From: an uncultured Erythrobacter sp.
GTDB lineage: Bacteria > Pseudomonadota > Alphaproteobacteria > Sphingomonadales > Sphingomonadaceae
Length of the DNA stretch: 64,000 bases
Reading direction: 5' to 3'
NCBI GenBank assembly: GCA_947488755.1
Contig: CANLAD010000001.1
Coordinates: forward strand, 3,047,501-3,111,500
Translations under genes and position numbers: made by a program
Shown here: piece by piece, positions 53,800-63,200 of the stretch
Layout: the number at the start of each line of letters is the position of its first letter
How positions within the stretch are numbered: position 1 is the first letter of the stretch
Notes under the pieces: model-generated
Databases searched by the model: none
What the model saw: only the letters and a program-made list of their open reading frames with translations
Told to the model about the DNA's origin: nothing

Positions 53800-54576
53800 A
53801 TGGCAGAGCCGTTCACCCCGTTGGGAAAGATTGCCGAGGCGCTTAGTGACGACAGCGACGATCGAGACGCGTTGGGCCGAGCGCGGGCTCTTGCGGTCGG
53901 ACTCGATCCATACACCGATGCGATGACGAGCGTGCCGAGCGAGGTGCTCGCGCAGTTGGAGCAGGCGACCCGGTCGGAAGACTGGCGCTCACGCTATCAC
54001 AGCGATGAGACGTCGCTGCCGCTTCAGGAAAACATGCTTTCGGGAAATCTCGAAGGGCAGTTTCTTGCAACACTGATTGCGTTCGGAGGCGCGCGGCGGG
54101 TGCTCGAGATCGGGCTGTTCACCGGCTACAGCGCGCTCGCCATGGCGGAGGCGCTACCCGATGATGGCAGGTTGACCGCGCTCGAGATCGATCCCTACGC
54201 CGCCGACTTCGCCCGGAGCCATTTCGACAAGTCTCCTCATGGCGAGAAGATCGACATCATCGTCGCTCCGGCGGGCGAGAGCCTGAAAAAACTGGCTCAG
54301 GATGGATGCGAGTTCGATCTGGTTTTCATCGACGCCGACAAACCGGGATACGCCGATTATTACGATGCACTGCTCGATAACGGCCTGCTCGCGACGAACG
54401 GCCTCATCTGTGTCGATAACACGCTGCTCAGCGGTGAGGCCTATTGCGACAGCGGGCGCAGCGAAAACGGAGAGGCGATCGCGCGGTTCAATCGCAAGGT
54501 TGTCGAGGATCACCGCACGGTGCAGGTGCTGCTGCCGGTGCGTGACGGCGTTACCCTGATCCGCCGCGCTTCGTGA
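53800..54576 (+). CDS. mysB: MysB-like O-methyltransferase (4-deoxygadusol synthesis)
   Basis: A 258-residue SAM-dependent enzyme from ATG 53800. It has the caffeoyl-CoA-OMT-type fold: VLEIGLFTGYSALAMAEALP at about 101-120 (motif I), LEIDPYAADFA, FDLVFIDADKPGYADYYDAL with Asp178/Asp180, and GLICVDNTLL with metal ligands Asp206-Asn207. From memory of cyanobacterial MysB, shared features include MLSGNLEGQ, FTGYSALAMAEALPDDGRL, SPHGEKI, ANGEAIAQFNR-like ENGEAIARFNR and VLLPVRDGVTLIRR, much closer than to general OMTs. MysB methylates 2-demethyl-4-deoxygadusol. It overlaps mysC by 4 bp (GTGA). Confidence 0.83.
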   Translation: MAEPFTPLGKIAEALSDDSDDRDALGRARALAVGLDPYTDAMTSVPSEVLAQLEQATRSEDWRSRYHSDETSLPLQENMLSGNLEGQFLATLIAFGGARRVLEIGLFTGYSALAMAEALPDDGRLTALEIDPYAADFARSHFDKSPHGEKIDIIVAPAGESLKKLAQDGCEFDLVFIDADKPGYADYYDALLDNGLLATNGLICVDNTLLSGEAYCDSGRSENGEAIARFNRKVVEDHRTVQVLLPVRDGVTLIRRAS

Positions 54577-55922
54577 AGGGGAATGGTCTTGATGGACCGG
54601 CGAAGTCCGTCGGAGCGCTCGCGCTTCTGGGCGCCGGACTGCCGCTGAGTGTCGCCATGGTGGCGCTTTCCGGTCTGCGGGCGCGCATGGTGGGTAATAG
54701 CGGCGAGGCGATAGCATCGCAGCCATCGAACGAGCGCAAGACGGTGCTTGTCAGCGGCGCGAAGATGACCAAGGCGCTGGTTCTCGCCCGAGCATTCGAC
54801 CGCGCGGGGCACCGAGTGATCCTGTGCGAAAGCGAACGCTACGCTCTCAACGCGCACCGCTTCAGCAATGCCGCCCATGCCTTCCGCGCGCTGCCGGACA
54901 GCGGCAGTCCGAGCTATGCCCGAGCGCTCAAGCGCGTGATCCATGAATTTGATGTCGATGTGTTCGTGCCGGTTACAAGCCCGGCCGGAAGCCTCCATGA
55001 CAGCGCGCTGGTCCCTGACCTTTCTGAAGTTTCCGAGGTTCTGCACGTCGGACCCGACCTCATCGACGCGCTCGACGACAAGGCGCAGTTCTCCGAGATC
55101 GCCGCCCGGCACGAATTGCGCACGCCGAAAACCATCAAGGTTCAATCGCCCGATGAGGTGCTAGCCTTCGATTTCAGCCATGAGGCGCGCCCCTTCATTC
55201 TGAAAAGCATTGCATACGATCCGGTCGGCAGGCTGGACCTCACCCGGCTTCCGATGGCCGATACGCTGGCAATGGACGAATATGTCCGCGCACTGCCCAT
55301 CTCCGCGGAAAATCCATATGTCTTGCAGGAGTTTATCGAGGGCACCGAATACTGCACCCACGGCTTTTTTCGCAGCGGTGAGCTGCGCGTTCACTGCTGC
55401 TGCAATTCCTCCCCATTCCAGGTCAATTACGACCATATCGACAAGCCAGCGATCCGCCATTGGGTCGAAGCTTTCGGACAGGCAACCGGGCTGACCGGGC
55501 AGGCCTCGTTCGATTTTATCGAAGCGGATGACGATGGCGAAATCTATGCGATCGAATGCAACCCGCGCACGCATTCGGCCATCACGCTGTTCGGCGAGGA
55601 TGATCGACTTGCCGGTGCGTATCTCGATGATGGCGAGGCCGAGCCGATTGAGCCGCGCGGCGATGCGCAGGCGACCTATTGGACTGCGCATGAATTGTGG
55701 CGGTTGATCGACGCGTTTCCGTCTTCGCCCAAGCTGCGTGAGCGTCTTGCGGTCCTGGCGGACGGCCGTGATGCGGTGCTCGATGCGCGTGATCCCTTGC
55801 CGTTTCTGGCGCTGCACCACCTGCACATCCCGGCGCTTTTGCTGCGCAGTATGGTCGAGGGGCGCGATTGGCATCGGATCGACTTCAATATAGGCAAGCT
55901 TGTTCAGGCGGGCGGAGACTAG
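54573..55922 (+). CDS. mysC: MysC-like ATP-grasp enzyme (mycosporine-glycine synthase)
   Basis: A 449-residue ATP-grasp protein from GTG 54573. An N-terminal hydrophobic segment (about 15-37) is followed by VLVSGAKMTKALVLARAF at 58-75, HRFSNAAHAF, a nucleotide lysine in FILKSIAYDPVGRLDLT (Lys211), VLQEFIEGTEYCTHGFF, and metal ligands in SFDFIEADD and YAIECNPRTHSAITLF (Glu328, Asn330). The end RIDFNIGKLVQAGGD matches my memory of the cyanobacterial MysC C-terminus almost residue for residue. MysC joins glycine to 4-deoxygadusol giving mycosporine-glycine. Three bases precede the truncated mysD. Confidence 0.86.
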   Translation: MKGNGLDGPAKSVGALALLGAGLPLSVAMVALSGLRARMVGNSGEAIASQPSNERKTVLVSGAKMTKALVLARAFDRAGHRVILCESERYALNAHRFSNAAHAFRALPDSGSPSYARALKRVIHEFDVDVFVPVTSPAGSLHDSALVPDLSEVSEVLHVGPDLIDALDDKAQFSEIAARHELRTPKTIKVQSPDEVLAFDFSHEARPFILKSIAYDPVGRLDLTRLPMADTLAMDEYVRALPISAENPYVLQEFIEGTEYCTHGFFRSGELRVHCCCNSSPFQVNYDHIDKPAIRHWVEAFGQATGLTGQASFDFIEADDDGEIYAIECNPRTHSAITLFGEDDRLAGAYLDDGEAEPIEPRGDAQATYWTAHELWRLIDAFPSSPKLRERLAVLADGRDAVLDARDPLPFLALHHLHIPALLLRSMVEGRDWHRIDFNIGKLVQAGGD

Positions 55923-55925
55923 CCG

Positions 55926-56252
55926 GTGAGGCGGCGCATCCTCCATCTTTTGGGCTCCCCGACAAGCGCATTCTGGTCCGGCCTTTCGCTCGTCTATGGC
56001 CGCGGCGCACTTGGCGCGCTGAGCGAGGAACACGAATTCGTGAACGCGGTGGTGCTGCCCGACGGAAAGTGGCGTTTCGTCACCGATCTCGATCCGCGCA
56101 CAATACGCGATGGGAGCGCATACCCGCTTGGATCTGCGCTCCAGATGATTGCGGGAATGGACGTCGATTGCGCATTGCCGCAAATGTTCTGCCAACGCGG
56201 AATGACGGCATATCGCGCGCTGCTGGAAGAGCTTGGCCTGCCTCTGCACTGA
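55926..56252 (+). pseudogene. mysD: Truncated MysD-like D-Ala-D-Ala ligase homolog (N-terminal third)
   Basis: A 108-codon frame from GTG 55926 (GGAG eight bases upstream). It reads ILHLLGSPTSAFWSGLSLVY, LPDGKWRF and CALPQMFCQRGMTAYRALLE, matching what I recall of the MysD N-terminus (ILHLVGS..., PDGQWRFP, LPQMFC..GMT.YRALF). MysD proteins are about 330-350 residues, with the ATP-grasp catalytic domains beyond this point. Here the frame stops at 56250-56252 after LGLPLH, and the DNA after it belongs to another gene. The fragment lacks the nucleotide site and cannot catalyse ligation. Confidence 0.78.
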
Positions 56253-57235
56253 TCGAAGGGGCGCGCCACGTGCCGGAGAGCTTCTCGCGAATGGTCGCGT
56301 CGGGAATGCACGCGAGCCAGGTGATGCGTTTTACCTCGGCGCTGGGCGAAGCGATCCACCGCCGCGCGGCTGAACTGTCGGAGCACGAGCTGGGATCGCC
56401 GCCCTGCCCATATGCGCTCGCAGTCTTCGGCTCGCTTGCCCGAGAAGAGCAATTGGTAGGCTCGGATCAGGACAACGGCCTTGTCATTGCCGACGAGGCC
56501 GACGACGCGGCGCACGCCTATTTCGAGCAGCTCGGCACACGCATCTCGGACCTGCTCGATGCGTGCGGTTATGTCTATTGCAAGGGCGGCATCATGGCGA
56601 AGAACGCGGAGCAACGCGCGACGCTCTCGCACTGGATTGAGCGATACGAAGACTGGATCGCCAACCCGGACGAGGACCGGATCCTGCGCACCACCATCTT
56701 CTTCGACATGCGCTGTGTCCATGGCGATGCTTCGCTGGCGAGCGAACTGCGCAGGCGGACGGTGGACGTGGTCAACGCGAGCCCGCTCTTCGTCAGCTTC
56801 CTTTCCCGTGATGCGCTGCGTGCCAAGGTGCCGCTGGGCATATTTCGCAACCTTGTGCTCGAAAAGTCGGCCGACGGACAAAAGGTCTTCGATGCCAAAC
56901 GGCAGGCGATCATGCCGATCGTCGATATCGCGCGGACCCACGCGCTGCTCGCCGGATTGGCCGAGGTGGGTACGCTCAAGCGGTTGGAAGCGCTGCGAGT
57001 GGGCGGACACATCAATGCCAAGGATGCGCAGAGCCTCGAAGACGCCTTCCTGCTGGTGAACGAGATGCGGATCGCGCATCAGGCGCGGCAGATCGGGGCT
57101 GGCGTTGCTCCGGACAACGACATTGCCCCGGGCGACCTTTCACCACTCGAACGCGCTTACCTGAAAGATGCCTTCGCGGTGGTGAGGCAAGGGCTCGACG
57201 GGTTACGCCGGAACAACGCGGGCGGCATCGCCTGA
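56253..57235 (+). pseudogene. 5'-truncated DUF294 nucleotidyltransferase-like gene
   Basis: Family sequence starts abruptly at LIEGARHVPESFSRMVASGM, the linker before the nucleotidyltransferase domain. It continues through FGSLAREEQLVGSDQDNGLV (GS...SDxD motif), CGYVYCKGGIMAKN, FFDMRCVHGDASLA and the DUF294 C-terminal RIAHQARQIGAGVAPDND. Normal members, such as the VC2709 type, have an N-terminal cNMP-binding domain and two CBS domains, about 300 residues, all missing here. A fortuitous GAAGGGG lies eight bases before an in-frame GTG at 56270, so a 321-residue remnant might still be made. Confidence 0.82.
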
Positions 57236-57236
57236 T

Positions 57237-57902
57237 ATGTTCGCTAAGCTGCGGTTCGAGCGGGCACTGCGCGAGGTTGCCAGATCGGAGCACGAGGCGC
57301 TGGCAGACTATGCGAATGCCGATTGGCCCGCGTTGGACGAGATGGCTGGCAGCGCCCGCTTCCTGGCGGTCGATTTCGAACTCGATGGGCTTCGCAAGGA
57401 CGCGCATCTCCTGCAGGTGGGGTGGGTGTCGATGGTTGCCGGTTCGATAAGGCTAGCCGCGGCGGTCTCTCTCGATATCCAAAGCGATGCGAGGCTTGAT
57501 GACACGGCGGTAACGATCCACGGCATCGGTGAACAGCGAGCCGCACTGGGGCGTCCGATCGGCGAAGTGACTGCGAAACTTCTTCATGTGCTGGCGGGCC
57601 GCGTTCTGGTTGCTCACGCGGCGGGCATCGAAGTCGACGCAATACGACGCGCCTGCCAAGTAGTTTATGGACAATCGGTCCCGGTGCGCGCGGTCTGCAC
57701 GCTGGCCCTTGAACGAAAGCTTCATCCCAATCTGGTTGGCAGCGAAGCCTATCGTCTTGGCCCATGCCGCGAACGCTATGGCCTTCCACCTTACCGTGCT
57801 CACGATGCCCTGACCGATGCGATCGCTGCGGCTGAGCTGTTCCTCGCCCAATTATCGCGACTGCCCGCCGATACGCGACTCAAGCAGCTGGAGATGGGCT
57901 GA
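57237..57902 (+). CDS. DnaQ-like 3'-5' exonuclease of the acetate module
   Basis: A 221-residue protein, 1 base after the DUF294 stop. The exonuclease fold has FLAVDFELDGLRKDAHLLQV (ExoI; the first acidic residue pattern is D-x-E), VTIHGIGEQRAA, LVAHAAGIEVDAIRRACQ (ExoII) and YRAHDALTDAIAAAELF (ExoIII, H-x4-D). The gene pairs with DUF294 genes upstream of DUF4212-symporter operons (VC2708-type). Its actual substrate is unknown; it is not the polymerase III epsilon subunit. Confidence 0.85.
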   Translation: MFAKLRFERALREVARSEHEALADYANADWPALDEMAGSARFLAVDFELDGLRKDAHLLQVGWVSMVAGSIRLAAAVSLDIQSDARLDDTAVTIHGIGEQRAALGRPIGEVTAKLLHVLAGRVLVAHAAGIEVDAIRRACQVVYGQSVPVRAVCTLALERKLHPNLVGSEAYRLGPCRERYGLPPYRAHDALTDAIAAAELFLAQLSRLPADTRLKQLEMG

Positions 57903-58022
57903 AAGCGGAGGCTTGGGCGCGTAAGACTAAAGTCGCTCTCGTTTCGATCCGCTCGCAGGCGTAGCGTCTTTCCAAGGATCGCGATCGTGCCATCGGGGCG
58001 TCGCAGGGCGAAAGGGAGAGAC

Positions 58023-58370
58023 ATGGACGAAACAGTGTCAGCAACCGGATCGGATGATTCCGCGGGGACGAACGCCGAAACCGTGTCGTCGCAATCCACT
58101 CTCGACAACCCAGCGCAGACCAACGCGTCGGAAGGTGCCTACTGGCGCGAAAACATCCGCCTGCTCGTCACCCTGATGACGATCTGGTTTCTGTGCTCCT
58201 TTGGCGCCGGGATCCTGTTTCGCGACTGGCTCGATCAGTTCATGCTGGGCGGATACCCGCTCGGCTTCTGGTTCGCTCAGCAGGGTTCGATCTACATCTT
58301 CATCGCGCTGATCTTCTTCTACGTGATCCGCATGAAGCAGATCGAACGCAAATACGATCTCGACGACTGA
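58023..58370 (+). CDS. DUF4212 small subunit of sodium/solute symporter
   Basis: A 115-residue protein from ATG 58023 with GGGAGAG upstream. A polar N-terminus of about 35 residues precedes YWRENIRLLVTLMTIWFLCS and FWFAQQGSIYIFIALIFFYV, two transmembrane helices with the DUF4212 pattern. It is always encoded directly before a VC_2705-type symporter and is probably an accessory subunit. 13 bases to the symporter. Confidence 0.92.
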   Translation: MDETVSATGSDDSAGTNAETVSSQSTLDNPAQTNASEGAYWRENIRLLVTLMTIWFLCSFGAGILFRDWLDQFMLGGYPLGFWFAQQGSIYIFIALIFFYVIRMKQIERKYDLDD

Positions 58371-58383
58371 GGGGGACGGACCA

Positions 58384-60159
58384 ATGGAAACGCAGACCTT
58401 AATCTACCTCTTCGTCGGCGCCAGTTTCGCGCTCTATATCGGGATCGCAATCTGGAGCCGGGCGGGTTCGACCAAGGAATTCTACGTCGCGGGCGGTGGG
58501 GTGAACCCGGTGGTCAACGGCATGGCGACGGCCGCCGACTGGATGAGCGCGGCGAGCTTCCTTTCGATGGCGGGCCTCATCGCCTTCATGGGCTATGACG
58601 CCAGCGTCTACCTGATGGGCTGGACCGGCGGGTTCGTGATGCTCGCGCTGTTGCTCGCGCCCTATCTGCGCAAGTTCGGGCAGTTCACCGTGCCCGACTT
58701 CATCGGCACACGGTATTATTCGAAAGCCGCGCGCGTCGTTGCCGTGATCTGCCTGATCTTCATCAGCTTTACCTATATCGCAGGGCAGATGCGCGGCGTG
58801 GGGATCGTGTTCTCGCAATTCCTGCAGGTCGACATCACCATGGGCGTCATCATCGGCATGGGCATCGTCTTCATCTACGCCGTGCTTGGCGGGATGAAGG
58901 GCATCACCTACACTCAGGTCGCGCAATATTGCGTGCTGATCTGCGCCTACATGGTCCCGGCTTTCTTCATCAGCTTCATGCTGACCGACAATCCCCTGCC
59001 GCAATTGGGATTGGGGTCTGAGCTCAATGACGGGTCCGGCGATTATGTGCTGCAAAGGCTCGACAATGTGCTCGTCGAGCTTGGCTTTGGCCAATACACG
59101 GCGGGCACCAAGAGCACGATCGACATGTTCTGTATCACGCTTGCGCTGATGGTCGGAACGGCAGGGCTGCCGCATGTGATCGTGCGCTTTTTCACCGTGC
59201 CCAAGGCGTCGGATGCGAGGAAGTCTGCTGGCTGGGCGCTGGTCTTCATTGCTCTGCTGTACACCACGGCACCGGCAATCGGTGCGTTCGGGATCTACAA
59301 CTTCATCGATAAGACCGATGGCACGCCCTACGAGCAGGCCGAAAACTGGTTTACCACATGGGAGGGTGCCGACCTCATCGCCTGGCAGGACAAGAACGAC
59401 GATGGCGTCATGCAATATCGCGTCGGCGAAGCGTTCGAGGGCAAGCCGGAATTCACCGGTGAGACCGGCCCATCGGGTGAGCGGGTGGTGGCCAACGCGC
59501 CCAATCCGGATACCGAGAACGAAGTCTATGTCGATCGCGACATCACGGTGCTCGCCAATCCGGAAATCGCCAATCTGCCCGGATGGGTCGTCGCCTTGAT
59601 GGCGGCGGGCGGTCTGGCGGCGGCGCTGTCGACCGCGGCGGGTCTGCTGCTGGTGATTTCCAGCTCTGTCAGCCACGATCTGCTCAAGTCCACGTTCAAG
59701 CCCGACATATCGGCGAAGAACGAGCTGCTCGCGGCGCGCGGGGCGGCGACGGCGGCGATCATCGTTGCAGGTTATCTCGGCATCTACCCCCCGGGATGGG
59801 TCGCGCAAGTGGTCGCCTTCGCCTTCGGACTTGCAGCATCCAGCCTGTTCCCGGCGATCTTCATGGGCATCTTCTTCAAGTCGATGAACAAGGAAGGCGC
59901 GATCGCCGGAATGGTCAGCGGGCTGGTGTTTACCTTCAGCTACATCCTCTATTTCAAGCTGATGAACCCAGGCGCGAACACGGCGGAGAACTGGCTGTTC
60001 GGGATATCGCCGGAAGGCATCGGCGTGATCGGCATGTTGCTGAACTTCGGCATCGCAATCGCGGTGGCCAGCATGACGCGCTCCACCCCGGTTGAGATCC
60101 GCCAACTGGTCGACTCGATCCGCGTGCCCCGGGGCGCGGGAGAGGCTCACGCGCACTGA
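58384..60159 (+). CDS. VC_2705-type sodium/monocarboxylate symporter (ActP-like)
   Basis: A 591-residue SSS-family transporter with about 13 membrane segments, preceded by a strong GGGGGA site. Family blocks include STKEFYVAGGGVNPVVNGMA, ATAADWMSAASFLSMAGLIA, TGGFVMLALLLAPYLRKFGQ, GTAGLPHVIVRFFTVP and ALSTAAGLLLVISSSVSHDL. An extracytoplasmic insertion with WQDKNDDGVMQY (calcium-loop-like) lies near residues 335-395. Probable acetate or short-chain monocarboxylate uptake, with DUF4212 as partner. A hairpin 29 bases after the stop probably ends the operon. Confidence 0.92.
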   Translation: METQTLIYLFVGASFALYIGIAIWSRAGSTKEFYVAGGGVNPVVNGMATAADWMSAASFLSMAGLIAFMGYDASVYLMGWTGGFVMLALLLAPYLRKFGQFTVPDFIGTRYYSKAARVVAVICLIFISFTYIAGQMRGVGIVFSQFLQVDITMGVIIGMGIVFIYAVLGGMKGITYTQVAQYCVLICAYMVPAFFISFMLTDNPLPQLGLGSELNDGSGDYVLQRLDNVLVELGFGQYTAGTKSTIDMFCITLALMVGTAGLPHVIVRFFTVPKASDARKSAGWALVFIALLYTTAPAIGAFGIYNFIDKTDGTPYEQAENWFTTWEGADLIAWQDKNDDGVMQYRVGEAFEGKPEFTGETGPSGERVVANAPNPDTENEVYVDRDITVLANPEIANLPGWVVALMAAGGLAAALSTAAGLLLVISSSVSHDLLKSTFKPDISAKNELLAARGAATAAIIVAGYLGIYPPGWVAQVVAFAFGLAASSLFPAIFMGIFFKSMNKEGAIAGMVSGLVFTFSYILYFKLMNPGANTAENWLFGISPEGIGVIGMLLNFGIAIAVASMTRSTPVEIRQLVDSIRVPRGAGEAHAH

Positions 60160-60188
60160 TCCGCATCTCTCCAGCGGACAGGAGCCTT

Positions 60189-60217
60189 GCGGGGTGGCGT
60201 CGATGACGTCGCCCCGC
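60189..60217 (+). terminator. Hairpin after the symporter gene
   Basis: GCGGGG (60189-60194) pairs with CCCCGC (60212-60217), with an inner CGTC/GACG stem and GAT loop. It begins 29 bases after the symporter stop and is followed by a weak CTTGTG stretch. Strong stem without a full T-tract; likely transcription terminator or attenuator before the kinase gene. Confidence 0.6.
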
Positions 60218-60270
60218 CTTGTGTAATCGGCCTATTCCGTTAGCTTCGTGCCCGGGAGAGAGTACGAACC

Positions 60271-63200
60271 ATGTTGCTGGGCGCGGCCATCGTGGCCGCC
60301 ACGATCTATCTGGCATTCCTGTTCTGGCTCGCGGCGCGCAGGGACCGTGAGGGGCCGGGCCGGTTCTCGCGCCACACGGGTCTGATCTACGGTCTGTCGC
60401 TGGCGGTCTACTGCACGAGCTGGACATTCTTCGGCGGAGTGGGAACGGCGGCGAATTCGGGCCTGCAATTCCTGCCGATCTATCTCGGGCCGATCCTGCT
60501 GTTCACGATCGGTTTTGGACTGGTGCGGCGGGTGCTCGCGCAGGGCAAGGCGCAGCATTCGACCTCGATCGCTGACTTTCTTTCGGCGCGCTATGGCAAA
60601 AGCGCCAGCGTCGCCGCGCTTGTCACGATCATCGCGACGATTGGATCGCTACCCTACATGGCGCTGCAATTGCGCTCCGTCGGCAATTCGCTGGTGATGC
60701 TCGGTCCGTCTCTGGTGGCTGGGGTCGCTTTGGACGAGCTGGTGCTGATGGTGTGCGGGGCGATGGCTCTGTTCGCCATCCTGTTCGGTTCACGCCGTGC
60801 CGACGGTGCAAGCGAGAATGCCGGGCTGGTGCTGACCATCGCGTTGGAATCGGTTGTGAAACTGGTCGCACTGCTTGCAGTCGCGGCATTGGCGATAGCG
60901 TTGCTGCTCGACCCAGCTGCGCCGCCGACCCCGGAGATTTTCACCAGCAGTCAGATCGACGCCCGGTTCGCAGTGCTTACACTCATTGCTGGTTGCGCGG
61001 CGCTGTGCCTGCCGCGCCAATTTCACATGACCATCGTCGCGGCCCCCGATGCCAGCGCTACGCCAGCCATGCGGTGGGTTTTTCCGGTCTACCTGCTGGT
61101 GATCTCCGCAGTGATCGTGCCGATTGTCATTGCCGGCCTGGCCGTGCTTCCTCCCGGCAGCGATCCTGACACCATCGTCATGGCGCTGCCGCTCGCGACC
61201 GGAAACGAGGCGCTGGCGCTGCTTGTCTTCATCGGCGGTTTTTCCGCGTCGGCGGGCATGATTGTCGTTGCGAGCGTCGCGCTGTCGACCATGATAACGA
61301 ACGATCTGATCGCGCCTCTGGTCTTTCGCCGCGCCTTGAGTGGAACCGGAGATCGCGGACAGATTGCGGGCAGGTTGCTTGCGATCCGGCGCGGAGTGAT
61401 CGCGGCGCTGATGTTCTTCGCATATCTGTTCTACCTCGCGTTTGGCGCGCTGACCGATCTTGCCGGGCTGGGCACGCTGGCCTTCGCAGCAGCGGCGCAG
61501 TTCGCGCCAGGACTCGTGCTCGGCATCACGACGCGCAGCGGGAACAAGGCCGGGATGCTGGGCGGGCTGTCGGTAGGGTTCACGCTATGGCTCGCCCTGC
61601 TCATCGTTCCTGCGGCGACGGATGCACAGCCGTTCATCGCGATACATGCCGATCCGCTTGTGTCGGGCGTTGTACTCAGCCTCGGTGCGAACTGTATGGC
61701 TTACTGGATTGGATCGGCGTTCTATCGGACATCGCTAGTCGACGCGGCGCAAGCGGCGGCCTTCGTTGGCGCCTCGGTCGCTGGCGCGCGACCGGGATTT
61801 GTGACCAACAAAAGGGTTGCCGATATTCGCCTGCTGCTCGCCCAATTCGTCGGGCGTGAGCGGGCGGACGCCGCGCTCGCCAGCATGCAGCGCGATTATC
61901 GGGACCGCGACACCGCGGATGAGCATATCATCGCGATGGCGGAGCGCGTAATATCCGGCGTTATCGGATCGTCGTCGTCGCGCATGCTGGTGGCCTCGTG
62001 GGTGGATGGCGATCCGGTGCCCTTCGCCGAAGTCGTCGCGATGTTCGACGAGACCAATCGCAGGCTGTCCTTCAGCGCCGAACTGCTCCAGATCGCGATC
62101 GAGAACATCGACCAAGGCGTCGCACTTGTGGATGCGGACATGCATCTGGTGGCGTGGAACAGCCGCTATCAGACGATGTTCGACCTGCCCGACAGCCTGG
62201 TTACCGTCGGCACACCGATTTCGGATCTCATTCGTTTCAATCTGCGCCGCAGCCGGATTGCCGAGGACGAGATCGAGCGACAGGTGGCGCGGCGGCTCGA
62301 CCATATGCGGGCAGGGCGCGAACATCGCATCGAAAGCGAGCAGCATGACGGTCGGATCATGCGTATCGTCGGCTCGCGCACCCCCGGCGGGGGGTACGTC
62401 ACCTCCTACACCGACATCACCGCCGATCGCCGCGCGGAGCAGGCGCTGGAGGACAAGGTCGCCGAGCGCACCGAGCAATTGAGCGAGGCGAACCTCGCGC
62501 TTGAGGCGGCAACACGCTCGAAAACCCGATTCCTGGCTGCGGCGAGCCACGACCTGATCCAGCCGCTGAACGCCGCACGTCTGTTCGCTTCCGCGCTGGG
62601 TGAGGAGGTTTCCGACAACACGCAGCTTTCACGGCTGGTCGGTGATCTGGACGGCTCGATTGCCTCGGCGGACCGCCTGATCCGGGCTTTGCTGGACATC
62701 TCCAAACTGGATGGCAGCGGGATCGAGCCGAAGCTGGAACCGGTAGCCGTGGACCGGGTGTTCGACGAGATTGTCCGCGAATTCGCGGTTCAGGCAGACA
62801 CGAAAGGCCTCAAATTGCGCCGGGTTCATACCAGCGCCTGGGTGCTGAGCGACCGCGCGCTGCTGGGCAGTGTGCTGCGCAATCTGGTCAGCAATGCGAT
62901 CCGCTACACCGAAGAAGGCACGGTGCTGCTGGGCGTTCGCCGTGCCAGCGAAGGCATCCGCATAAGCGTGACAGACAGTGGCCGAGGGATAGCTGAAGGT
63001 GACATAGGGCGTATCTTCGACGAGTTTCAGCGGGCCGGCTCGACCGACCGCGAGGGGCTCGGACTTGGCCTCGCAATTGTGCGCCGGATCGCCCGATTGT
63101 TGGAAGTCGAAATCAGAACGCGATCCCGACCGGGCGCTGGCAGCATCTTCGAGATCGAAATGCCGCTGCTGCACTGGGAGCAGTCGAGGCGGTCGCAGCG

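Noticed and set aside
58399..60156. A 585-codon minus-strand open frame
   Set aside because: It is the antisense shadow of the symporter gene, caused by high-GC codon bias; its composition (Arg, His, Asp, Gln rich) is not protein-like.
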